A stretch of 64,000 nt of DNA, taken from positions 47,325 through 111,324 of the forward strand of contig WEDG01007194.1 of assembly GCA_017591395.1 (NCBI GenBank). Direction: 5' to 3'. Source of the stretch: Schistocephalus solidus. Lineage: Eukaryota; Platyhelminthes; Cestoda; Diphyllobothriidea; Diphyllobothriidae. The notes beneath the pieces were generated by a model. The model was not told where the DNA came from, ran no database searches, and saw nothing but the letters and a program-made list of their open reading frames with translations. This document shows, in pieces, positions 21,401-33,822 of the stretch. Both the position numbers and the translations under genes were made by a program. How positions within the stretch are numbered: the first letter of the stretch is position 1; each line of letters opens with the position of its first letter.

Positions 21401-22008
21401 TCGGAAATTTGCTTTCATCCAAGCCTAGAATGGTAGGCAGTGCAGTTCACGTAAATAATGCACCCCACCTGAAATCACGGACTTTACCTCCAGGATCGCC
21501 ACAATATCATCTGGTGATTTAGTACTATATCAAAACACCATTCTGTCCACTTCCTCGGCACCAGGTCTCAACAACATGTCCGAAATAATTTTCTAGGGTC
21601 AGTCATACCTAATATTGAAAGTCAGTGTGGTTGAGTGAGTGCCTATGACTAAGTCAGCATAGTCACCCTTCTCGTCGTAAAACAGCGGTCACTTGCAGCT
21701 TTTCGCGGGCTATTAAGAAAACTGCGCAGGAAGCCGGGCGGAAATATCTATTCTCGTTGATTTTGTGGTCTAGCGCCTACCGTCACCCGCAGGCGAAATT
21801 TCATGCAAATTTTATGTGCCAGATATCACCTCTGCCAAAATACCAGCTAATTGACAGATTGGCAACGGCTGAGTAGAAGGTTATGAAAGTCCCCATTCAT
21901 ATCACAGTAAGTCACAGGCCACAAACATAACACTTTGCTGCAGGTTCCTGTTCATTGAAAAAAGAAGAAAGTGAACCTAACTTGGGCTGTTTTTGTGGCA
22001 TAGTGCGA
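18401..22008. other. unassigned DNA with one SINE head fragment
   Basis: AT-rich, no credible coding. At 20,626-20,685 a plus-strand scrap AAACCGGCAAGG..CGGCGCAGTAGGTTAGAGCG matches the family-1 SINE head. Confidence 0.4.
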
Positions 22009-23428
22009 TGACAGTTCGACATTCCGTTTCGATGAGATCCACTGTGCTCCATACAGCAATGTGGCGCAGGGACGATGACTTGTGTATGTGTGAATGTGAT
22101 TATAGTGGACATCGACTTGCGCAGCATCTACCGCACTCTCTGCTCTCCCCACCTGAGCCCAGTGCAATAAAAAATAAAGACGACCAGAGGCGCGAGTGGG
22201 ATCAGGTGGTTGGCGTGACCAGAACTGCTCCTAAGTGTGCCGTCACACCTGGCTAGGACCCCAGGGAGCGGCAGTGCCATAAAGGCCCCATTAAGAAGGA
22301 GCCATTGCAGCCTGGCTCTCAGTCTGCCGGTCAGCCACTCCGCTCAAAGCACACACTGAGCTGACCGCGCAGTCCGAGTTATCTCGTCAGTAAGCAACCA
22401 TCCAAGCCATGGTTTTTAGCGCACCATGATAGTTTCAAGCGCGTCAGATTGTTTATAGTGAGAAAAATGCGCTGAGCTGTCAACCTCACTCTCTTGTCCC
22501 ATACCCAGACGGCAGCCACTGTCCGAGCCACTCAGTTAACTGGTGTGGCGAATGAGTGCAGTTGCTGATATATCTGATGAACTCGTCTGCACGTACCACG
22601 CACACTACCTGACCCAAAACACCAGCTCCACGATGTCAAAAATGGGTTGAGCGACTCAGATCTGAGAGTGATGGAGGTCACGCTAGGAAGGAGCCATTGT
22701 AGCCTGACTCTCAGTTCACCAGTCGGCTACTCCCTGAAAAAAAACTCAGCTGACTGCCAGGTCTAAGTGCAATCTTCAGTTGGCAACCATAACCATGGTA
22801 TTTAGTGCACCTTGACAGTCTGAGGCTCGGATCACACATGCAGCAGAGGCCCCATACGTAGAGGGAGCCGAGCATCATATTAATCCTTACGCGAGAAGTG
22901 TAGTTTTTGGGCATGTGTTCTATGATGTTGGGCGTGATTTTGTACGATATGGGAGCTATTGAGGAGAGAGGAGGTGCTGTGGTATGGCTGATGATGGTCT
23001 ACCGTAAGGTTTCGTGCTGGTGCATGTGATCTTATAGGCTCATGCGACGAGCGAATGCGCATAGGCAGTGCGGAAAATTGAGGCGGGTGTGATGGATGCA
23101 TGTTGGTGCTCCTGGCACCGGGTCACCAGTCTCTGCGATGATTTCGCATGTGACCTATCAGGCTGCTGCGTGATATGAACGTATGGTAGCAATGAGGGCA
23201 GAATAGTTTGAAAACTGTAGATTCGGTCAAGGTTGAGCGGATTCTAGTGATGATTGCTCTGGTGGATGGGGAGTTGTTGGTGTTGTAGATGTGAGAGATT
23301 TCGGGTATGCAAGTTGTGTATGATGCGTTAGTATTGCGGTGAGCTTCGCTTCCATGAATGTGCCCCTGACCAAATAGGTTGATATGTTGAGTGAATGTGA
23401 GGGCCATCGCGGGTAGTGGAGGCAGTAA
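22009..23428 (-). mobile_element. LINE copy C: zinc-finger end and 3' UTR, 5'-truncated
   Basis: Read on minus: finger-coding sequence 23,428-22,880, then a 3' UTR homologous to 36,245-37,090 ending at about 22,009 with AACTGTCA, like the ends of the other two LINE copies. RT and endonuclease are absent, as expected for 5' truncation. No poly(A) tail is visible. It is more diverged than copies A and B. Confidence 0.75.
23123..23407 (-). pseudogene. C2H2 fingers of LINE copy C
   Basis: The frame shows a worn finger (LTFTQHINLFGQGHIHG, corresponding to AFTHRMGLFGHMRIHD in copy A) and an intact one, CPHCYHTFISRSSLIGHMRNH, with C-x2-C-x12-H-x3-H spacing. A further degraded finger lies at about 23,040-22,985. 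These are the C-terminal fingers of a LINE protein, not a host transcription factor, because LINE 3' UTR follows directly. Confidence 0.75.
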
Positions 23429-25239
23429 GATACTAATGAAAGTCAGCCACAGGCTAAAAATTTAAACCATGGGCGACCTCATTTTCTACTAGTTAGAGAT
23501 CACCCTCAAATACTAAACGACAAAATGTCACCTTTTTGGAAAGTGGTACGTACCGGTCCCTACTCCCAATTTTCATGGACTGGAACGCGAAATGCCAATT
23601 GCTGCATTTTTGGAATCTGTAGGTAAAAAGGCATTCGAACAGAAAAGTTACAAGAATGAAACATACCTTCTGGTTTTTAAATGGATTTCGATCGATTTTG
23701 GCACAAGTCAATAGGTGTGGGTAGCAGTGTATCCACTCAGAAAATTGCTTTTCGACTTCCATTATTCGACCTAAAAGTGGCCTGGGAACACTGGAATATC
23801 AAGTACTCTTCCGAAAATCTTAGTTATTTATGTGACAGTAACTAAGCATGTAAAATGGAATGTTTACAAGTAAATGAGACACCAAACCACTACCAATTGC
23901 CACTGCTATACTGGAATTCTCAAAATGAACGACCAATAACGAAATGCGTTAGAGGGTTGAAAATTCGGGAGCGATCATGAATAATGGAGAAACCATCCAA
24001 CTGAATGAAACAAAATGCAAAAAATAAAAATCGAAGTCCTAAGATAAAACAAAAATACAACAGCCCGCGAGAATAAGTTTTCGTGAGGCCCATTTTTGAG
24101 GGGATATTCATCGATTAAAAAAATCTGGATCGTAATGACAAACGCTGGCAGGCTTATATTATTTTTTGCAAAGAAAGAGATTTGCAGTGATAGAGGACGT
24201 AGTTACAGCTAACCAAGCCCAGAAAAGCTAAATATTTAAAGACTGTAGAAAAAACAGCCAGCTGAAATACCCTTCACTATGGGTTTTCTAATTCTCAGAA
24301 TGCAACAAATACAAAAATGTGGCCGTGCAAAAACTATTAATGAAGGTAAAGTAATAATTGACTGATCGAAAATAAAGAATTTGGATGAGAGTTGAACGTT
24401 GCATGGGCGGCAGAATGATCAAAAACAATTTACAAAAATATGTTATTCACAATTAGTAACACTAATCTCCTTCTTAAAAGTCAAAGTTTTAACGGCTCTT
24501 TTGGAGCGAAGTCCATCAAGCTATCCTGATTATATGACGAAAATAAGATTTTATTTGATTTCCGTGTGTCTAAAAACTGCACAGTAACGAACTGGCCGGG
24601 ACTCAATCATCAGATGTACGTCTGAAATTGGGGTATTATTGGAAAGTAAATACACAGGAGCCAAAAAAAGCCATCAAAATCTCTTTCGTTTTCCTTGTTG
24701 GTAATTTGCGATCGTCGAGGTTTAAATAAAAGAGAAAAGTTAGAAAACTTGAAGCTTTCTCCAGCGTGTTTTCAGTTTCAATCAACAGTAGGCTAGCAGT
24801 GAAGTTAAATCGGGGAGAACCATGAAATTACAATTTTCAGTCGTCAACAGTCTTCTCACAGCACATGAAATTGGATTTGCACACCGACCAGGACCTAACA
24901 TCAGGCGCAACGTAATGCAGCCAAAAGACCAACGCTTGGAGTTTTTTTTACCGAAACTGGAACAGCTGTCAACAACGAAATTACGTTGCAGAACCTGAGA
25001 GACTACTCCTGACGCCGATGGCCAAACATGCAGCAGCAGCGAGGAGAAACGACAATAGTTGTCAGGTTACGGTTCATTCGACGGTAGACGGTAACACTTT
25101 CAGGTTTGATGAGACCAGAATTACCGTAAGAGGTGACTACCACATGAGCTGCAATTTGATTGCATCATGCTTTCCGGCCCGCAGTTGATTAACAGCCGAA
25201 TGACCTTCCATCTTCACATTCTACGCTTAGACTCTGCCT
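23429..25239. other. unassigned DNA
   Basis: No coding recognised. From about 24,830 scattered blocks resemble foldback-element interior, but too weakly to delimit. Confidence 0.35.
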
Positions 25240-25660
25240 AGGCCGAACACACAAAAAGAACGCGGCCGACCAACAGTTCAAGTAACAGCGAGCCGCATTG
25301 CTGAGTCACTACCACGCCCAGAGTCGGTAACAGTGACGAAATTACGGTAATAAACGACTCGAATGCAGGCTAACGAGAAATTATTGCAGCAAGTTCAACC
25401 AAAAGCACTAAACGTTAGAGCTGTTAACTATGGTACACATGCGGTTGCTTGCCAGCTACGTTCTATAAGTACCACATTCCCTGTGCCTTTATCAACATGC
25501 TCTGCGACTGTTGCTGATGATAGCTTTGAGTGAGTATCCTAAACGTCAGGCCAATGAACTTCTTGTCCCAGCGATCGCATTTTCTTTCAAACTGCTTCCT
25601 GGAACTTGCCAATTCGCTTCTATCGGCTGTTTTCACTGTAATCTACTGTATCATACTGCA
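25240..25660 (+). mobile_element. foldback-element right-arm copy
   Basis: Shares with 12,500-12,820 the blocks ACAGCGAGCC.CATTGCTGAGT, the GCCTTTATC/ATGCTCTGCGACTG region, the hammerhead-like motif, and GGAACTTGCC..TTCTATCGG. Left arm and central hairpin are not evident. Confidence 0.6.
25507..25552 (+). ncRNA. degenerate hammerhead-like motif
   Basis: Core CTGATGA is intact, helix II region TAGCTTTGAGTGAGTATCC is weak, GAAA has become TAAA, and CGTC then AGGCC follow. It has the same order as 12,734-12,777. Probably inactive. Confidence 0.45.
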
Positions 25661-28600
25661 AACCTCGAATTAAACAGCAAGCGCAATTGATGCATTACTG
25701 ACTGATGAGTTGTAATAAACCAGAAGGGGCCATTCTCAAGCAGGTCTGGACGGTATCTAGACCCTGAACTGCAACGAAAACGGGAAATATTCCCTTCTGT
25801 TCTAAAAGGAGAACTGATCACCGGACAGAACAGCAATGTAATGTTCCTTGTCTTTTAAAATTTAGAAGGACAGTGTCATCATATTACGATGGCTTATGCT
25901 AAGACAGAAAGTCTAGCTATCGCCCTAGTGTAAACAGCAGCTTTTCATTTAAAAATAACAGCGGAAGTAAATGAGCTTAAAAATATTAAAAACCCTCCTA
26001 GGACTACCAATTTATTTTAGTATAAATGCCTGCGAATGAGATACAAAGGTGAAATAACTAATAATTTAAGATGTTTAGGCGACAAAACATAATGTGTTAA
26101 GTAGATTTTGGCCGATCAGAAACGTGTTTATTACTTTACATTGCAACTGCTTTGCCAAATAAATCACTCTTTTCAGCCTGAAGTGATGTCGAAAGACCAC
26201 TTCACCTTTGGACATTTGGACTTATTCCAGGGGTATTATGAGCTTCAGGAGCAGACAGAGGCAGTCTGTTTACAGAGTGATAGTTTGCGCTCGACGGTTT
26301 CCTTCGGGATTTTTATTTAACTCGTATGCATATTGCAACATCCCACACCTACTGTCACTATAAAACATGACAAAAGTAATGTTTATATCAAAAATGATGC
26401 GAAAAAGGCAGTATTTTGCTGCTAAAAAAATAGACAAATCAAACCTGTATAGCGTCTGCACCACTAGCATTATGCTAAAGGTAAATACGGTTCTTATTAT
26501 TGTATGTATTCTGGAAAATTGGACCGGCTGAGTACGCAGTTTAACCCAGGTTCTGGCAATGCTAATAGAGTAGCCAGATTCCGGTGCATTCAGAAGGTGG
26601 CCCACTGAGGCAAAACTTATTTTTAAGTAGGGAAGTTAAGACAACGTTTGGTATCAAGGGTCGAGTGCTTTTAGTGAAATTTAGTAAATTTATTATGTAG
26701 AACAACCTAATAGACCATATAACTGCGCCTTTTTATGTATAACACCTACGGTCATATCATATTTAAAACTCGAAAAAAGTCCATTTGGTGGAGTCAGGCA
26801 ATGTCACTAGGACAAACTCTCCTGAACACTGGGGAAACTGCGGCCACGATCGGACATTTGTTCGCATCCAGAAAATGGGACGAGCGGACTTCTGTAATAC
26901 GGGCATGGAGTTTAAAGGAATTTTATGGGTGTTGTAAACGAAAATGACATAAAATGGTTTTCGGGAAGCAAAATTCGGAATCTAAAGTAGCACCATTCGT
27001 TTGTTTAAGTACACAAATAAAGCACAAAAACAAGAACGCACAATTTGAACTACCAGAAATTTGGAATTGTAAACGGGGGGAAAATCTGAATAAAAAGGGC
27101 AGTGGTTTGCTAGTCCAGCCGAACTGATCCAAGCAGATGACGACCAATAATAATAACTAAGAACGTATCGCTACATCTGAATCTCGTAATGGCCGCAAAC
27201 AAAGATGTAATTGAAGTTGACGAAGTTGTTAGCGCAACCCTGCAGTGGAAAGCTTTAATTGTATGCTTTCTGCTAGATTCTTAATTTCCTCAGAAATTAA
27301 GTTTAGCCCGGAGCAGAGCAGTATATTCAAGCTTGTCTAGGCACAGGTTGAAATTTGCTATGAATATTTGGGTTGCAATCAGTAGTAGAACTTATTATAT
27401 AATTTACCATTCAGGCAGCACAGATACTAGCTAAAGCCCAGACACATGTTTCACCGAGATTCTGCCGCTTCAAGGGGTTCGGCTCATAAGTGTGTCCCCC
27501 AGCGTTCCCTGTGTTGCCAGTAAGGTAAACACGTTAATTATTTATACTACTAACTGCCTGTTGGCAGCTTTTAAATATTACGCGATTATCCCGCAGTGGC
27601 TGATGGACTTCGGCCCAAATATTCACATCAAATTTCGGTCTGCTCTTATAGACCCTTGAATAAACTGATCTGCTCCAAGTTAGAAATTAATTTCTGAGGA
27701 AAGTAAAAAGCTGAGACTATTTGGGCCCAAGTATCCCCTCGTTACCGTAAACGCATTAGCGTCAGATACTTACAGAGGCTGCAGCACATACGGCAGAGTG
27801 CCACGCTTACGAAAATACTAAACTTTGCCGTTTGCTAAAAGAAACAGAGATGAGGCCTTAACTGCCTAAAATTCGACTTTATCTTCTTTAATTATTTGTA
27901 TTTTAGTAATAAAGGGCTAAAGTTAGGTCAAGTATGCTGAGTTGAAGAATTCTGAGTGACTGTTAAGTAGAAGATCAAGTAGTCGTGCTAGACTTGCCCA
28001 CGACTGCTGTGTGTTTCCCCAACGCCCCGTTCCCACCCACCCCCTTTCCTGCGGGACAGCAATACGTTTCCCAATCTGATGGCCAAAGATTCTTCCGCAT
28101 TGTCAGAAGCTAAGTGTAGCATGAGTTAACCTAACCTAACATTCTGTCATTTTTCTCAACTGTACGCCTTGGACTTTGAAAATTTCCTGACTGTGATATC
28201 CTGCCGTGCTCCACCGGGGTCAACCAGCCAGTCTGCATGCACCAACGCGCCTTTACTTTGAAGACTTCGATGTGAAAGCACACAACTCCTGAACACCTGT
28301 AGAAAGACGAAACTGGCGCCGGCAAGAAAGGCACTGTCAACAAATTGGATCGTTCAATAGCAGCCACTTTATTTTAAATCACAAGCGACAAACAGTGATT
28401 AGTGACTTATTTCAAAAAGGGAAAATTTAAGTGTTATGGTGAACAGCTAATATAGAGACTTTGGGCCACTATTTATGCATCAACTTAAAAATTGCTCCTG
28501 CAGAACGAACTAGACATGTTTTTGTTGCTGTATTTAATATTTGGGATTGATAGCAAATTAAGGCGTTTATTCCTAAGTCTAATAGGTTATTGTGACGTGT

Positions 28601-31600
28601 AGCTTATTGATAAAATCAAGCATCGATGGAAAGAAGCATATGAAGTGAGGAATATTAAGCAGTAAATTTTTGCAGAGGCATTTGCGTTCGTAATCTGATG
28701 ACAATAAAGTACGGAGACCCATCACAGCACGAATTAGGAAGATCGAACTCTTCAGTTTCTTGCATAAACTGTTAAAATTTTATTGAAACCTAAGGATTAG
28801 AAGTGTCTGTGCGAAAAACCCGCCGAAAGAGATTCCATTAAAGTAGGTGGGGTACGATCTAGAAGTAAAGTTAGTTTGAATGCATGCAGGCTATGCGCCT
28901 CTTATAGAACGTAGGCCTACGAATTCAAATTCAGCATTCCCATAGCCTGTGTTGAACACAGGACAAATCACTCACTAACAGTAACGATAGCAAAAAAACA
29001 CAGGCAACTGAGACAACCATATGTGCCCATCTGGGGCACCCGTGGACAACTCGGATCATGAGCGGCTGCAATTGCACCCTTTTTGAGGCAAAGTAAACAC
29101 CACTTTTCTAGAAAATCATCAAATTAAAATAGACAGGAAAACATAGAGTTACGCGAGAAGGTAATTCAGCGGTTTGGACGGATTTCAGGATGGAAGACGA
29201 TCATTACATTTTGCTTTTGATCTCTATAGCAGGTTCCTCGCAGTTGATCGCATAGTAACGGGCAGTGCATGATCAAGGAGTATAACCCACAAATACGAAG
29301 AAAACGGGATTGGAACTTTTTGGCTTAACTCTTGTCATAAACCGGTTATACTCACCTCAGACTTGGCGTACCTTCGGTTTCCATTGCGCTTAACACTAAC
29401 CCTATTCTGGCGAAGGGCTCACGTCCGGTAGAACGTGATTTGGGATATTTGAGAATACGCGAGAATGGTGTTGACTGAGCGGAGCCGACGGAGAAGATGC
29501 CTTCCATTTTGCCTGGAACTGAAAGTCGGAAGATTAGTGTCTGCTTGAGGATGAACAAGCAATCATCATAGCATGTTTCTCGCAAGCATTGAAACATTAG
29601 ATGTGTAAGCAGACAGCAACTTTATATCATTACCCCATAATCAACTGAAGTCATGTGACATTCGATATATACAAATTTACCGTCGTTCAGTCTGTAAACG
29701 CATGGCCTAGGAAGGTGCATAATCAAAGTGGTTGTTTGGATTTGTGGAACGCAAATAGACTACCCCTGATGAACGCAATTGATCCTCGTGAGGAGAGAGA
29801 ATTTTCACCGAATGCATTCAAGATATCAGTAAATTTCAGTTCGAATCCATCAGAAGTAAGCCGTGAAACACTTCATACGGTATGTAGGTGTACCTTAGTC
29901 CCCATGACCTTAATGTGCTCCTCTTTTACCGCCACCTCTAAACCTCGGTGTTTGCCGATCATTTCTTCCTTTCAATCTGCAACTTACCTCCCCTAATAAG
30001 TGTCCATGATTTCCGACATTTAGTACATGTCGAGTTGCTACATTTCAGACTTACTATTACTCCTCCATTCCACAATCTAGGTGATTTGTTTTTTTTCAAT
30101 TTCTATTGTAAAGTTGAGTAGACCCAAAGAATTTTGTAGTTGCGGAACTTCTGTCGATGTGTAATATCGGAGATAATAGCTAGGACCAAAGAAAGTCTCA
30201 GTTAATCGACTGGTTTCGATGTGGTCGTCCAATAACTGCAGCGGTGGCAAAAGAAGCCTGCGTAAACGCGTGACTAGCCATTACACCAAAGTGTCATTGA
30301 AAGTGCAGACGTCGAAAAATGTCACTGTCATAAGGGTTTTGCCTGCCTGACTAGTTGCTGGAACATAAGGACCTACCAATGGTCGTATTTTATGTTCGTA
30401 AAATACGGTGCATTATCTCCATAAGAACTCGGGTATCTTTGCTCCTACCAACTTTTTGTAGCATAGTCAAGGAGTCTGTGGAGGACTAAGGTAGTCAGGC
30501 GCTATCACTTCTGGTTTTGCCATCGCTGGTAGCATTTTACCCATGCCGATGCTCCCCTTCTCTCGTCTTTTATCTCCTCCTGACAGTTGAAACCGGGACC
30601 TCTACTCACAGGAGAGCATAATCGCACTTGAACTAACAGAAATAAACTAGCACACTTTCCCCCTCTCATAAGCACGTGAGGAAGAAGTAGCGATTGCCAG
30701 TGGACTATCCCCCCATCAAAATGCTCAGATTAGTATAAGGTAATCAGTCCGAGCCAAAAGGCTCTCGAAGTAAATATAAAATATCAAGGCATTCGGGTCC
30801 AAAATGGGCAGGATTAACCTTTAATCAGCAGGCTAGTGTGATCAACGACGCGCAGCAGCTGCTACCTTCAGGCACTGTATTGTATTACTGGCTATATGAC
30901 AGTGGAGGGTACCGTTGCGGAATGCGAAGGGATACGGTGCTCAACGTGCTGAACCCTGCAACCCAGACAGTTGAAATATTTTTGATGCGGTTAAAATGCT
31001 GTGAGTGACAGGGGGCTAAAGGAATTTCTGGTCGTTGGTTGTGTCAACCATCTGGTCAAGCGTGCATAAACCAAAGCCTACGCCAGACCATTTCTTGTTG
31101 TGCACTAACGTTCCAAATGGATTGGCCGGCTTTGGATCTCCTCGGGTTATAGTCCAACGTATTGGCCCGAGGAATTGTATAACTAAGCAGACGACGTGTA
31201 TTAGCATGGACATACTGTGAGACAGAAGAGATTAAATTGCGATTGACAAGTTATACCTGTGTTGACACGCATAATCGAGGGATATTTTGTCGGCCAAAAG
31301 TGGATTAGCGGCATGTTTTGTGTTGAGTAGCCTGCTGGAGTTCCTGGGGTTGGACTTCCACCCTGTTTCCTTTACCGTCAGGAACATTTCAATTGCTCGA
31401 TTTTAATTGCGTTTTGATAGCAACATGTTGAAAAATTGTAGGACTAAAAGTGAAAACATTTTTTTTTCCTTACTCGTTAGGCTGCCGTGGGGTGTTCGGA
31501 AGAGGCCTAGTTACACTGACGGATTAAGGCAAAATGGTGGTTTGTTTGAAGCTTAATTATTTACCTTTACAGGGTTGGAGCTGAGAATATGTTAGAATCT

Positions 31601-31815
31601 CAGGAATTCCTGTATTATTTTTGTAAGGAATAAGAAAGAAAAAGAAGAACACTCCAGCTGACTGAATATGAGAGATTAATGAAACCCTCACGGAGAGAAA
31701 ATCCATGGCCGGGCGAAATTAAACGACTGACCTGCTTTCACATAGAACTCTACCGTCGAAATGCAGATAAAACCATTCCCACGGATGCTCAAGATTTATA
31801 TTATATCAATATTAT
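25661..31815. other. unassigned DNA
   Basis: Over 6 kb with no gene that can be supported. 27,405-27,850 shares blocks with 42,960-43,320 (for instance CCAAGTTAGAAATTAATTTC against 43,129, and an inverted match around 27,445 to 43,260), so it holds an old repeat. Short open frames at 26,108, 26,735, 28,131, 29,352 and 29,655 show no domain. Confidence 0.35.
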
Positions 31816-33690
31816 TGATCGAAACTGACAAGACAGCGAGCTTGTGGCTCGCTTGCTAGAACGTTGGAATTCTGATCAACAGGTATCAGGTTTGCGTCTC
31901 CGTTGGAACACGACCTGGGGTTCGATATGACTGGCTGATGAAGGCAACAAACCAGAAACGGTGATTGCTGTCTTCCTTGTTTGTGACAGTAATGGTATTC
32001 TGCCTTAAGACACAAAGAGACAGATGAGTCTCGTAACCTATTGATGAGTGCCCATGTACCATAGATATGCACACGATATATACATTCAATATCAATAACA
32101 ATAATAACAATAAAGACAAGGGAAGTGGAATGGCCATTTCTGTCAAATTAACTTTCAGTTGTCCGACGTACATGAACCCATGCAGTACGGCACCCGAGGC
32201 TCAAACACGTGACCTGTTGGGCAGAAGTCCAACGCTGGAGTAAGTTACCTTGCCGGTTACCATCGGGAATATTACAAACATTAATGGTCCGCTCACCGAT
32301 CGGTTACAGGAATCACTTCTCCCGATGTGCCTTGGGACTCACTCAAGAGCACTGCCAGCAGCAGCAGAGCGGCTAGTGATATAGGCAGACTCATAATACA
32401 GTCAAAGACAAGAGAGGCTGGAATGGCCATTTCTTGCTTGGTACCCATCATCAGTAAGTCATAAAAACCCCTGGCAGTGCGTCGCACGAGGCTCGAAATC
32501 TTGACCTGGTGGTCAGCAGTCCAACGTTCTACCCACTGTCCACAAGCTCGTTGCCTTGCCGCTTTCGATCAGGAATAATGGTAGTTCGGCGCATACCAAT
32601 CGGTCACAAGACTTACTCTGGCGCCGCAGCGCCTAGGTTTTTGTGTGGCTAATAATTCAGAAATGTCCATTCCAGTCTCCCTTGTGTCTGTCGGAAATAT
32701 GAATCGGTCTATATTATTAGCCACCTAGCGGCTGCTGGCGGGGCTCTAGAGTGAGCCCCAAGGCACTACGGACGAGTGAGTCCTGTGACCGATCGGTATG
32801 TGCCTAACTAACATTATTAAAATTTCCGATCGAAACCGGCAAGGCATAAAGCTCGTGGCGCAGTGGGTAGAGCGTTGGAATTTTGCCTATCATGTCACGA
32901 GTGTGAGCATCGGGTGCCGCAGGGCCTGGGGTTGAATATGGCAAGCTGATACCCACCAGAAAGCCTAAAATATCCATTACATTCTTCCGTGTCTTTGTAG
33001 GTAATATGATTCTGCCTATATCACAAGCCACATGGTGGCTGCTGGTAGGGCTCTAGAGTAATCCCCAAGGCACAAAGGGACGAGTGATTCCTGTAACTGG
33101 TGGGTGAGTGCCCAAATACCATTGTTAATATCCCCGATCGAAACCGGCAAGGCAACGAGCTCGTGGTGCAGTAGGTAGAGCGTTGGACTTCTGCCCAAAG
33201 GTCGCGAGTTTGAGCCTCGGGCAACACGGTACCTGGGTTTGGGTATGGCTGGCTTATGATGGCTAATATACTAGAAATTGTCATTCCAGTCTCCCTTGTC
33301 TTTGTTGGTAATATGATTCTGCCTATATCACTAACAGCTCTGCAGTTACCAGCCGTGCTCTAGAGTGAGAAAAGCAACGAGCTCGTGGTGCAGTGGGTAG
33401 AGCTATTGACTTCTGCCAAACAGGTCGCGAGTTCAAACCTTGGGATCCACACAGTTTTGGGTTGTGCATAGCTGGCTAATGACGGCTAATTAGGCAGAAA
33501 TGACCGTTCCAGTCACCCTTGTATTTTTCGGTTAGATGATTCTGTCAATTAAACAAGCCGCTCTGTGGTTGATGGCGGGTCTATAGAGGTAGCCCCTAGG
33601 CACAACGGGACGAAAGAGTCCTGTAACCGATCGGTGAGTGCCAAACCACCATAGCTAATATTCCCAATCGAAACCGGCAAGACAACGAGC

Positions 33691-33749
33691 TCGTGGCGCA
33701 GTGGGTAGAGCGTTGGACTTCTGTCCAACAAGGTCTCGAGTTCGAGCCT
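33691..33749 (+). promoter_or_regulatory. internal Pol III-type promoter of a family-1 unit
   Basis: A-box-like TGGCGCAGTGG at 33,694-33,704 and B-box-like GAGTTCGAGCC at 33,738-33,748 lie in the tRNA-like head of the best-preserved array unit. Spacing is as in tRNA genes. Function is inferred from tRNA/SINE knowledge. Confidence 0.6.
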
Positions 33750-33779
33750 CGGGCGCCGCAGCGCCTGGGGTTGGGTATT

Positions 33780-33822
33780 GCTGGCTGATGACGGCTAATA
33801 AGCCAGAAATGGCCATTCCGGT
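33780..33822 (+). ncRNA. type I hammerhead ribozyme in the array
   Basis: GCTGG, core CTGATGA, C, helix II GGCT-AATA-AGCC, A, GAAA, TGGCCATT, then CCGGT. Helix I GCTGG/CCGGT gives 5 bp with two wobbles. This is the array unit whose core is complete. Others keep part: CTTATGA at about 33,251, CTAATGA at about 33,474, CTGGTGA at about 34,091 and 34,399, CTGATGG at about 34,993, and CTGATGA with a broken helix II at about 34,697 and 35,649. Confidence 0.75.
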
